From Streptomyces barringtoniae (GTDB lineage: Bacteria; Actinomycetota; Actinomycetes; Streptomycetales; Streptomycetaceae), in the NCBI RefSeq assembly GCF_020819595.1, contig NZ_JAJHNP010000008.1, positions 331,822 to 395,821 of the forward strand: 64,000 nucleotides of DNA. Direction: 5' to 3'. Position numbers and translations under genes: made by a program. Shown here piece after piece: positions 48,673-56,509 of the stretch (positions within the stretch are counted from its first letter, which is position 1; each line of letters starts with the position of its first letter). The notes under the pieces were generated by a model. The model saw only the letters and a program-made list of their open reading frames with translations, ran no database searches and was not told the DNA's origin.

Positions 48673-48815
48673 CGTGCGCCCTCCAAGTCGTGCAGCTGGG
48701 GAACACTTTGGTCCAGTGGACCCTCCCGCTTGTGACAACGCCAGGCGGCAGCTGCGAGTTCCCTGATGGCTGCGTGTGCGCGCCGGCGTCGTACGGGTGA
48801 GGGCGCGCGTACGGC

Positions 48816-48855
48816 CACGCGCGCGTGGAGGCCACGGGTGCCCCACGCGCGCGTG
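48816..48855. repeat. Two CACGCGCGCGTG palindromes after nuoN
   Basis: Perfect copies at 48816-48827 and 48844-48855, 28 bp apart, directly downstream of the nuo operon. Same motif as the array at 2297-2400. Confidence 0.8.
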
Positions 48856-48864
48856 GCCGGGCCC

Positions 48865-50385
48865 TCAGAACAGTCCGGTCGCCGCGAAACGGAGGACCAG
48901 CTGGGGTGCTCCGGACAGGGCGACGCCGAGCACGCCGGTGAGGGTGAGGGCGGCCGTGAGGGGGGCCGGGACGCGGTGCCGGGCGGGTTCGCCCTCGGGG
49001 GCGCGGAACAGCAGGGCCGTCCACTGCAGGTAGTAGAAGAGGGCGATCACCACGTTGACTGCCATGACGACGGCGAGCCAGCCGAGGCCCGCATCCACGG
49101 CCGCCGAGAACACGGTGACCTTGGCGAACAGCCCGATGATCCCCGGCGGCAGCCCGGCCAGGCACAGCAGGAAGAACGCCAGCAGGAGCGCGGTGAGCGG
49201 GTTGGTGGCGTACAGGCCCCGGTAGTCGCTGATCCGGTTCAGGGCCCGGCTGCGGCCCACCACGGCGGCCACCGCGAACGCGCCGAGGTTCACTGCGCCG
49301 TACATCAGCGCGTAGGCCACCGTGGAGCCGATCGCCTTCTGCGGGTCCCTGGCGTAGCCGGCGGCGGCGATCGGCACCAGCAGATAGCCGGCCTGGCCGA
49401 CGGAGGACCAGGCGAGCAGCCGTACGGCGCTGTACGCGCGCGTGGCCTGCTGGCGCAGGGCGCCGACGTTGCCGACGGTCATGGTGAGCGCGGCCAAAGC
49501 GGCAAGGGCGGGGCCCCAGACGTCGGCGTACGACGGGAACGCGACGACGGTGACGAGGATCAGCCCGGAGAAGCCGACCGCCTTGCCGACGACCGACAGG
49601 TACGCGGCGACGGGCAGCGGCGCGCCGACGTAGGTGTCGGGCACCCAGAAGTGGAAGGGGACGGCGGCCGTCTTGAAGGCGAAGCCGATCAGGGTGAGGA
49701 CGACGCCCGCTTGCGCGAGCGTGTGCAGCTGTCCGCCGACGTGGGGCAGGCGCTGGGCGACCTGGGTGAGGTAGAGGGTGCCGGTGGAGGCGTAGACGAA
49801 GCTGATGCCCATCAGGCTGACCGCGGTGGCCGTCACCGAGGACAGGAAGAACTTCAGGGCGGCCTCGGAGGACCGCTCGTCGCCGTGCCGGATGCCGACG
49901 AGGGCGAAGGCGGGCAGGGAGGCGACCTCCAGGGCGACGATCAGGGTGGCCAGGTCCCGGGAAGCCGGCAGCAGGGCGGCACCGGCCGCCGAGGACAGCA
50001 GCAGGAACCAGAACTCGCCCGGCGGGACGCGCCGCTGGTCGTCCGTGAGGTTCGTGACGGACAGCAGGGCCGCGAGGAGCGCGCCGCCGAGGACGAGGAA
50101 CTGGATGACGAGGGTGAAGTGGTCGGCGGTGTAGCTGCACGCGCGCGTGGCGCCGCCGGTCAGGCAGAACGTGCTGCGGTCGCCGTCGAGGAGGGGCAGG
50201 AGCATCAGCACGGCCACGGCCAGTCCCGCGACCGAGACCCATCCGAGGACGGCCTTGCGGGCCTCGGGCAGGAACAGGTCGGCGACCAGGACGCCGAGTC
50301 CCACCGCGGCGGCGATGACCGGCGGGGCGACGGCGAGCCAGTCGACGGACTGGACCAGCGACTCGGCGAGGGGCTGGGCGCTCAT
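48865..50385 (-). CDS. nuoN: NADH dehydrogenase-like subunit N
   Basis: A 506-residue antiporter-like membrane subunit of complex I. It has about 14 TM helices; ALKFFLSSVTATAVSLMGIS, GFAFKTAAVPFHFWVPDTYV (key Lys and PFHFW) and RLLAWSSVGQAGYLLVPIAA are family motifs. It pumps protons as part of the membrane arm. ATG 50385 overlaps the nuoM stop by four bases. Last gene of the ten-gene operon. Contains one CACGCGCGCGTG palindrome (50138). Confidence 0.93.
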   Translation of the reverse strand: MSAQPLAESLVQSVDWLAVAPPVIAAAVGLGVLVADLFLPEARKAVLGWVSVAGLAVAVLMLLPLLDGDRSTFCLTGGATRACSYTADHFTLVIQFLVLGGALLAALLSVTNLTDDQRRVPPGEFWFLLLSSAAGAALLPASRDLATLIVALEVASLPAFALVGIRHGDERSSEAALKFFLSSVTATAVSLMGISFVYASTGTLYLTQVAQRLPHVGGQLHTLAQAGVVLTLIGFAFKTAAVPFHFWVPDTYVGAPLPVAAYLSVVGKAVGFSGLILVTVVAFPSYADVWGPALAALAALTMTVGNVGALRQQATRAYSAVRLLAWSSVGQAGYLLVPIAAAGYARDPQKAIGSTVAYALMYGAVNLGAFAVAAVVGRSRALNRISDYRGLYATNPLTALLLAFFLLCLAGLPPGIIGLFAKVTVFSAAVDAGLGWLAVVMAVNVVIALFYYLQWTALLFRAPEGEPARHRVPAPLTAALTLTGVLGVALSGAPQLVLRFAATGLF

Positions 50386-51956
50386 CGGGTGCCTCCTGCG
50401 AGGAGCTGGTGCACGGCCGGGTCGGTCAGGCCGAGCAGCGTCCTCGGCCACAGTCCGGCGACGACGGTGAGGGCGACGAGCGGGGTCCAGGCTGCGAACT
50501 CGTAGCCGTGGACGTCGGCGAGCTTCGGAACCTCCTGTTCCGCGCCGCCCATGCACACGCGGCGGACCACGATCAGCATGTACGCGGCCGTCAGCAGGGT
50601 GCCGAACGCGCCGATCGCCATGAAGGTGAGGAAGGCAGGCCGACTGAGGTCGGCGGCGGGCTTGAACGCGCCGAACAGGGCCAGCATCTCGCCCCAGAAC
50701 CCGGCGAGACCGGGCAGGCCGAGGGAGGCGACCGCGCCGAACGCGAGCAGCCCGCCGAGGCGTGGCGCCTTGCCGTACAGGGCGAGGCCCGTCTCCTCGG
50801 CGAGGGTGTCCAGGTCGGTCGTCCCCGTGCGGTCCTTCAGCGCGCCGACCAGGAAGAAGAGCAGGCCGGTGATGAGGCCGTGGGCGATGTTGGCGAACAG
50901 GGCGCCGTTGACGCCGGTCGGGGTCATGGTGGCGATGCCCAGCAGGACGAAGCCCATGTGGCCGACGGAGGAGTAGGCGATCAGCCGCTTGAGGTCGCCC
51001 TTGGCGCCGCGCTTGGCCAGGGCCAGGCAGGCCAGGGACCCGTAGATGATCCCGACCACCGCGAATGCGGCGAGGTACGGCGCGAAGGTGTGGAAGCCGT
51101 GCGGCGCGATCGGCAGCAGAATCCGGACGAACCCGTACGTACCCATCTTGAGCAGGACACCGGCCAGCAGGACCGAGCCGACGGTCGGCGCAGCGGTGTG
51201 GGCGTCGGGCAGCCAGCTGTGCGCGGGCCACATCGGCGACTTCACCGCAAGCCCGATCCCGATCGCCAGAACGGCGATGACCTGCACGGATGCGGTCAGC
51301 GACCGGCCGTTGTCAGTGGCGAGTGCCACCATGTCGAACGTGCCCGCCTTGATGCCGATCAGGAGCAGGCCGAGCAGCATGACGACGGATCCGAGCAGCG
51401 TGAACAGGATGAACTTCCACGCGGCGTGGGTCCGGCCCTCGCCGCCCCAGCGGGCGATGAGGAAGTACATCGGGATGAGCACCATCTCGAACGCGAGGAA
51501 GAACAGCAGCAGGTCGAGGACGGCGAAGGTCGCCAGGGTGCCGGACTCGAGCAGGAGCAGCAGCGCGACGAACGCCTTCGGGGAGCCGCCCGCGGGCGGC
51601 TTGAAGTAGGAGTACAGCGCGCAGAGGAAGGTCAGCAGCGCGGTCAGGACGACAAGGGGGAGGGAGATGCCGTCGATGCCGAGGTGGATCCGCACGTCGA
51701 GTGCGGGGATCCAGCTGATGTCGGTCGTGGCCTGCATCCTCGACGGATGGCCCTGGTCGAAGCCGAGCGCGAGGACGATCGCGGCGATGAGGATCGCGCC
51801 GGTCACGGTCACGCCGTGCCGCAGCACGGCCTGTTCGGGCGACTTCCCCTTCAGCCCGGGCGGGGCAGGGAGGAGGGCGGCGACGGCGCCGAGGAGCGGG
51901 CCGACGACGACGAATGCCAGAAGGAACTGCATCACGGACTCGTTGATATCGATCAC
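50382..51956 (-). CDS. nuoM: NADH dehydrogenase-like subunit M
   Basis: A 524-residue membrane-arm proton channel subunit. Typical motifs are LGIDGISLPLVVLTALLTFL, LAFEMVLIPMYFLIARWGGE with the conserved TM5 Glu, AVKSPMWPAHSWLPDAHTAA with the TM7 Lys, and LIAYSSVGHMGFVLLGIATM. GTG 51956 starts six bases after nuoL's stop; a later ATG (MQFLLAFVV) is an alternative. All proton-path residues expected appear present. Confidence 0.93.
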   Translation of the reverse strand: MIDINESVMQFLLAFVVVGPLLGAVAALLPAPPGLKGKSPEQAVLRHGVTVTGAILIAAIVLALGFDQGHPSRMQATTDISWIPALDVRIHLGIDGISLPLVVLTALLTFLCALYSYFKPPAGGSPKAFVALLLLLESGTLATFAVLDLLLFFLAFEMVLIPMYFLIARWGGEGRTHAAWKFILFTLLGSVVMLLGLLLIGIKAGTFDMVALATDNGRSLTASVQVIAVLAIGIGLAVKSPMWPAHSWLPDAHTAAPTVGSVLLAGVLLKMGTYGFVRILLPIAPHGFHTFAPYLAAFAVVGIIYGSLACLALAKRGAKGDLKRLIAYSSVGHMGFVLLGIATMTPTGVNGALFANIAHGLITGLLFFLVGALKDRTGTTDLDTLAEETGLALYGKAPRLGGLLAFGAVASLGLPGLAGFWGEMLALFGAFKPAADLSRPAFLTFMAIGAFGTLLTAAYMLIVVRRVCMGGAEQEVPKLADVHGYEFAAWTPLVALTVVAGLWPRTLLGLTDPAVHQLLAGGTR

Positions 51957-51962
51957 GCCTGC

Positions 51963-53957
51963 TCACGCTCCCGTGGCGACGAGGACGACGGCGACCGCCA
52001 GGACGACGGTGCCGGCGAGCAGCGCGCTCACATAGGTCTGCACATTGCCGGTCTGGGCGCGCCGTACGGCGGCCCCGAGCAGCCGGGGCAGGCCGGCCGC
52101 GCCCTGTACGTAGGTCTCGACGACCTCGCGGTCGAGGAACCGGACGAGGCTCGCTCCGGCCTGCACCGGGCGGACGAACAGCGCCGCGTACACGGCGTCC
52201 AGGTGGAAGCCGACGGCCGCGTGGCGGCGCAGCGGGCCGAGCAGCAGCCGCGAGGGGTCCGCCGGGTCGGGCGCGTAGGCGATGTCGCCGTAGGCCGGCG
52301 CGTGGGTGGCGATGGCCTCGGCCTCGACCAGCCCGGCGTCCTGCTCCGGATGGGCGGCGACCGCGCCCAGCGGGACCCGGGCGGCGAGCTGGGTGGTGCG
52401 CTGCCAGGCGCCGTAGGTGAGCAGCCCGCCGACCAGGGCGAGGCCCGTGCCGAGGATGGAGGTGAGCAGGGTCGGGGTCAGGTCGCGGCCGTCGAACCAG
52501 CCGGGCAGCGCGCGGTAGGCGAGCCCGCCGAAGGCGAGGGACGGGACGGCGAGGACCCACAGCACCACGGTCATCGTCAGCGGCTGGCGGCCGTGGTCGG
52601 GGGCCTCGGCGCCCCGGCCGCGGAAGGCCAGCAGCCACAGCCGCGTCGCGTAGGCGGCGGTGAGCAGGGCGGTGAGCAGACCGGCGACGAGGACGATCCA
52701 GCCGGCGGCGCAGGGGGCGTGGTCCGGGTGGCCGTCCACCACGTGCTCGGCGGCGCCGAGGACGGACTCCTTGGAGAAGAAGCCGCTGAACGGCGGGATC
52801 GCGGCGAGTGCGAGGAGCGCCACGGTCATCGTCCAGTAGGCGTCCGGGACGCGGTCGCGCAGGCCGTGCATGCGGGACATGGCGGCCAGTGAGTTGGTGC
52901 CGGCGGCGTGGATGATCACGCCGGCCGCGAGGAACAGCAGCGCCTTGAAGGCGCCGTGGGACAGGAGGTGGAAGACGGCGGCACCCCGGTCGCCGACGGC
53001 GAGGGCGCCCGTCATGTAGCCGAGTTGGCCGATCGTCGAGTAGGCGAGGACGCGCTTGATGTCGTCCTGGGCGAGCGCGGCGAGACCGGAGCCGACCATC
53101 GTGACGGCGGCCATGACGGCCAGCACGAGCATCGCGGCCTGGGAGGCCTCGAACACCGGAAGGAGGCGGGCGACGAAGTAGACACCGGCGGCGACCATCG
53201 TCGCGGCGTGGATCAGCGCCGAGACGGGCGTGGGGCCCGCCATCGCGTCCGGGAGCCAGGTGTGCAGCGGGAACTGCGCCGACTTGCCCGCGACGCCCGC
53301 GAGGAGCAGCAGGGCGACCACCGTCGGATGGTGCAGGTTGCCGCTCGCGACGGCGCCGAGGACGCGCGTGATCCGGAACGAGCCGGCGTCGGTGGCGAGC
53401 GCGAACAGGCCGATGAGGAACGGCACGTCGCCGAGCTTGGTGACCAGGAAGGCCTTCAGGGAGGCGGCGCGGGCCTCGGGGGTCTCCCAGTAGTGGCCGA
53501 CCAGGAAGTAGGAGCAGATGCCCATGACTTCCCAGCCGACCAGCAGCACGATCAGATCGCCGGAGTAGACGACCAGGAGCATCGCGGAGGTGAACAGGGA
53601 GACGAGGGCGGCGTACGAGGGGTAGCGCGGGTCGTCGCGCAGATACCCGGTCGAGTAGATCTGCACGCAGGCCGCGACGAACGCGACCAGGATCGCGACG
53701 AGCGCGGCGAAGCCGTCGATGTGCAGGGCCAGCTCGATCGGGACCGAGCCGGTGGGTGTCAGCTCGGTGTGCGCGGTGATGGCCTGGTCGCCGCCCTGGC
53801 GTACGGCGACCAGCGCGGCCAGGACGAGCGAGGCCAGCGGCGGCAGCACGGCGAGCGGGCGGACGAACCTGGGCGCGGTGCGGCCGAGCAGCAGTCCGGC
53901 CGCGGCGCCGAGGAACGGCAGGAGGGGGACGAGGACGGCGAGGGTGGTCGTGGTCAC
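51963..53957 (-). CDS. nuoL: NADH dehydrogenase-like subunit L
   Basis: A 664-residue distal antiporter-like subunit with the long C-terminal lateral helix region. Motifs: LHIDGFAALVAILVAFVAAC, GWEVMGICSYFLVGHYWETP, AGKSAQFPLHTWLPDAMAGP, ALIHAATMVAAGVYFVARLL, LAYSTIGQLGYMTGALAVGD. GTG 53957 overlaps the nuoK stop (GTGA). Intact length suggests a working proton pump. Confidence 0.94.
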   Translation of the reverse strand: MTTTTLAVLVPLLPFLGAAAGLLLGRTAPRFVRPLAVLPPLASLVLAALVAVRQGGDQAITAHTELTPTGSVPIELALHIDGFAALVAILVAFVAACVQIYSTGYLRDDPRYPSYAALVSLFTSAMLLVVYSGDLIVLLVGWEVMGICSYFLVGHYWETPEARAASLKAFLVTKLGDVPFLIGLFALATDAGSFRITRVLGAVASGNLHHPTVVALLLLAGVAGKSAQFPLHTWLPDAMAGPTPVSALIHAATMVAAGVYFVARLLPVFEASQAAMLVLAVMAAVTMVGSGLAALAQDDIKRVLAYSTIGQLGYMTGALAVGDRGAAVFHLLSHGAFKALLFLAAGVIIHAAGTNSLAAMSRMHGLRDRVPDAYWTMTVALLALAAIPPFSGFFSKESVLGAAEHVVDGHPDHAPCAAGWIVLVAGLLTALLTAAYATRLWLLAFRGRGAEAPDHGRQPLTMTVVLWVLAVPSLAFGGLAYRALPGWFDGRDLTPTLLTSILGTGLALVGGLLTYGAWQRTTQLAARVPLGAVAAHPEQDAGLVEAEAIATHAPAYGDIAYAPDPADPSRLLLGPLRRHAAVGFHLDAVYAALFVRPVQAGASLVRFLDREVVETYVQGAAGLPRLLGAAVRRAQTGNVQTYVSALLAGTVVLAVAVVLVATGA

Positions 53958-54328
53958 GCGGTGGCCTCAGCCTTCTCGGCCGCGGAGGAGCCCGGTCCCT
54001 CGGTGCCGGGTCCCTCGGCGGTGTCGCGGAGCTTGTCGATGTCGGAGGTGCCGCGGTTGCGGTAGACGGCGAGCACGATCGCCAGGCCGATGCCGATCTC
54101 GGCGGCGGCGATGGTGATGGTGAACAGGGTCAGCGCCTGGCCGGAGTGCAGGGTGTCCCTGGCGGCCCGGCTGAGCCAGACGTCGAAGGCGACGAGGTTG
54201 AGGTTGACGGCGTTGAGCATCAGCTCGACCGACATCAGGACCAGGATCGCGTTGCGGCGGGCGAGGACACCGTACAGGCCGGTGCAGAACAGGAGGGCGG
54301 AGAGTACGGCCGGGTAGGCGAGGTGCAT
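53954..54328 (-). CDS. nuoK: NADH dehydrogenase-like subunit K
   Basis: A 124-residue three-TM subunit. Core motifs are RRNAILVLMSVELMLNAVNL (with the conserved TM2 Glu) and LTLFTITIAAAEIGIGLAIV (TM3 Glu). The C-terminus is extended by ~25 charged residues compared with typical ~100-residue NuoK. ATG 54328 overlaps the nuoJ stop by four bases. Confidence 0.93.
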   Translation of the reverse strand: MHLAYPAVLSALLFCTGLYGVLARRNAILVLMSVELMLNAVNLNLVAFDVWLSRAARDTLHSGQALTLFTITIAAAEIGIGLAIVLAVYRNRGTSDIDKLRDTAEGPGTEGPGSSAAEKAEATA

Positions 54329-54984
54329 CAGCGGGCGCCTTCCTGCTCGACCGGGTGAATTCCGGAATCCGTGACGGAGGGGGAACTCTCGGTGACACCC
54401 CGGGAGTTCACATGGGGAGGGTTCGACTCCGCCTTCGCCTTGCGGGACAGGACGATCGCGCCGACCAGGGCCGCGAGGAGCAGCACGGACAGAGCCTCGA
54501 AGGGCAGCACCCAGTTGCGGAACAGGCTCTCGCCGGTGACCCGTGTGGAGCCGGCGGCCGGGCCGTTCAGGTCGATCCAGGTGGTGCGGAAGGCGTCGAC
54601 GACCACCCACACCAGGGCGACGGCGGCGGCGACCGCGACGGTCAGGGCGGCCCAGCGGTTGCCGGAGTCGGCGTCCGGGGAGCGGCCGATGGGGGCCTTG
54701 GTGAGCATCAGACCGAACAACAGGAGGACGACGACGGAACCGACGTAGATCAGGACCTGCACCCAGGCGATGAACTCGGCCGTGAGCAGCAGGTATTCGA
54801 CGGCGAGGCCGCCGAGCGAGACCACCAGCCACAGAGCGGCGTGCACCAGCTGGCGGGTGGTGACGGTGACCAGTGCGGCGCCGAAGGTGACCAGCCCGAC
54901 CAGGAGGAAGGCGATCTCGACGCCGGTCGGGGACAGGAAGCCGGGGTGGCCCGCGGCCAGGCTCACGGTCGGGGCGAGGCTCAC
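54328..54984 (-). CDS. nuoJ: NADH dehydrogenase-like subunit J
   Basis: A 218-residue membrane subunit with five TM helices. GVEIAFLLVGLVTFGAALVT and AEFIAWVQVLIYVGSVVVLL (the pi-bulge TM3) are conserved. The C-terminal tail is hydrophilic. GTG 54984 overlaps the nuoI stop (GTGA). Confidence 0.93.
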   Translation of the reverse strand: MSLAPTVSLAAGHPGFLSPTGVEIAFLLVGLVTFGAALVTVTTRQLVHAALWLVVSLGGLAVEYLLLTAEFIAWVQVLIYVGSVVVLLLFGLMLTKAPIGRSPDADSGNRWAALTVAVAAAVALVWVVVDAFRTTWIDLNGPAAGSTRVTGESLFRNWVLPFEALSVLLLAALVGAIVLSRKAKAESNPPHVNSRGVTESSPSVTDSGIHPVEQEGAR

Positions 54985-55541
54985 GACGCGCCCTCCTGCG
55001 GCTCATGCTGCTCGGCCTGTGCGGCCGCCAGCTTCTCGGCGGTCTTGCGGGCGGCGGCGATCTCCTTCGGCTCCTCGGCGGCGGGGTCGAGGGCGGGCGG
55101 GGCCGGAACGGTCCACATCCACTCGCGGAGCTTGTCCCGCTCGTGGGTGAGGTCGCGGATGTCGGTCTCGGCGTACTCGAACTCCGGGGACCAGAACAGC
55201 GCGTCGAAAGGACATACCTCGATGCAGATACCGCAGTACATGCACAGGGAGAAGTCGATGGCGAACCGGTCGAGGACGTTGCGGCTGCGCTCGCGGCCGC
55301 CGGGGGCGGCGGGCGGGACCGTCTCCTTGTGGGAGTCGATGTAGATGCACCAGTCCGGGCACTCACGGGCGCAGAGCATGCAGACCGTGCAGTTCTCCTC
55401 GAACAGGCCGATCACACCGCGGGTGCGGGGCGGCAGTTCGGGCTGGGCGTCCGGGTACTGCTCGGTGACCGTCTTCCTGGTCATCGTGCGGAGGGTGACG
55501 GCCAGGCCCTTGGCAAGGCCGGAGCCGGGAATGGGGGCCAT
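54981..55541 (-). CDS. nuoI: NADH dehydrogenase-like ferredoxin subunit I
   Basis: A 186-residue subunit carrying two [4Fe-4S] clusters: CTVCMLCARECP (~51-62) and CMYCGICIEVCP (~97-108). These pass electrons toward NuoB's N2 cluster. An Ala/Glu-rich tail follows. In this operon, with NuoE/F/G missing, NuoI is the likely docking point for an external donor such as reduced ferredoxin (inference). ATG 55541 overlaps nuoH's stop by one base. Confidence 0.94.
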   Translation of the reverse strand: MAPIPGSGLAKGLAVTLRTMTRKTVTEQYPDAQPELPPRTRGVIGLFEENCTVCMLCARECPDWCIYIDSHKETVPPAAPGGRERSRNVLDRFAIDFSLCMYCGICIEVCPFDALFWSPEFEYAETDIRDLTHERDKLREWMWTVPAPPALDPAAEEPKEIAAARKTAEKLAAAQAEQHEPQEGAS

Positions 55542-56509
55542 CAGGAGATCACCACCTTGACGATGCCGGTGAGGGCGATCTGGGCGAGGGAGAGGGGGAC
55601 GAGCAGGGTCCAGGACAGCTTCTGGAGCTGGTCCTCGCGGAGGCGCGGGTAGGTGACGCGGAGCCAGATGACGAGGAAGGCGAGGATCGCGGTCTTCAGC
55701 AGGGTCCACAGCCAGCCCAGGCCGTCGTGGCCCCAGGGGCCGTGCCAGCCGCCGAGGAAGAGGACGGTGGTCAGGCCGCACAGGACGACGATCCCGGCGT
55801 ACTCGGCGAGGAGGAAGAGTGCGAACCGCAGCCCGGTGTACTCGGTGTACGCGCCGAAGATGATCTCCGAGTCGGCGACCGGCATGTCGAACGGCGGGCG
55901 CTGCAGCTCGGCGAGTCCGGCGACGAAGAAGACGACCGCGCCGACGATCTGCCAGGGTACCCACCACCAGTGGAAGGCGTGCAGGATGCCGGGCAGGGAG
56001 ACGGTCCCCGCCGCCATCGCCACCGAGGCGGCGGCGAGCAGCATCGGCAGTTCGTAGGCGAGCAGCTGGGCAGCCGTGCGCAGGCCGCCGAGCAGGGAGA
56101 ACTTGTTCGCGCTGGCCCAGCCGGCCATGAGCGAGCCGAGCACGCCGACGCCCATCACCGCGAGCACGAAGAACACACCCGCGTCCAGGACCTGACCGAC
56201 GGCGCCCTCGCTGGGGCCGATCGGGATGGCGAGCAGTACGAGGAGGTACGGCAGCAGAGCGACGGCGGGGGCGAGCTGGAAGACGCGGCGGTCCGCGCCT
56301 GCCGGGACCACGTCCTCCTTCTGCGCGAACTTCACGCCGTCCGCGATGAGCTGGGCCCAGCCGTGGAAGCCGCCCGCGTACATCGGGCCGAGGCGGCCCT
56401 GCATGTGCGCCATCACCTTGTGCTCTGTCTGGCCGACGATCAGCGGGAAGGTGAGGAAGACGACGAACACGACCAGCAGTCGCAGGGCGACGTCCAACAC
56501 GCCGTTCAC
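55541..56509 (-). CDS. nuoH: NADH dehydrogenase-like subunit H
   Basis: A 322-residue membrane subunit at the quinone-site interface. Motifs: MQGRLGPMYAGGFHGWAQLI, GVLGSLMAGWASANKFSLLG, LAELQRPPFDMPVADSEIIF with the acidic loop and AYTEYTGLRFALFLLAEY. GTG 56509 overlaps the upstream nuoC stop (GTGA). All are normal for NuoH, so the quinone pocket side in the membrane arm is preserved although NuoD is absent. Confidence 0.94.
   Translation of the reverse strand: MNGVLDVALRLLVVFVVFLTFPLIVGQTEHKVMAHMQGRLGPMYAGGFHGWAQLIADGVKFAQKEDVVPAGADRRVFQLAPAVALLPYLLVLLAIPIGPSEGAVGQVLDAGVFFVLAVMGVGVLGSLMAGWASANKFSLLGGLRTAAQLLAYELPMLLAAASVAMAAGTVSLPGILHAFHWWWVPWQIVGAVVFFVAGLAELQRPPFDMPVADSEIIFGAYTEYTGLRFALFLLAEYAGIVVLCGLTTVLFLGGWHGPWGHDGLGWLWTLLKTAILAFLVIWLRVTYPRLREDQLQKLSWTLLVPLSLAQIALTGIVKVVIS

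Noticed and set aside
48766..52892. Very long open frames on the plus strand opposite nuoN, nuoM and nuoL
   Set aside because: They are Arg/Gly/Glu-rich antisense shadows caused by high third-position GC; the opposite strand carries clear complex I motifs.
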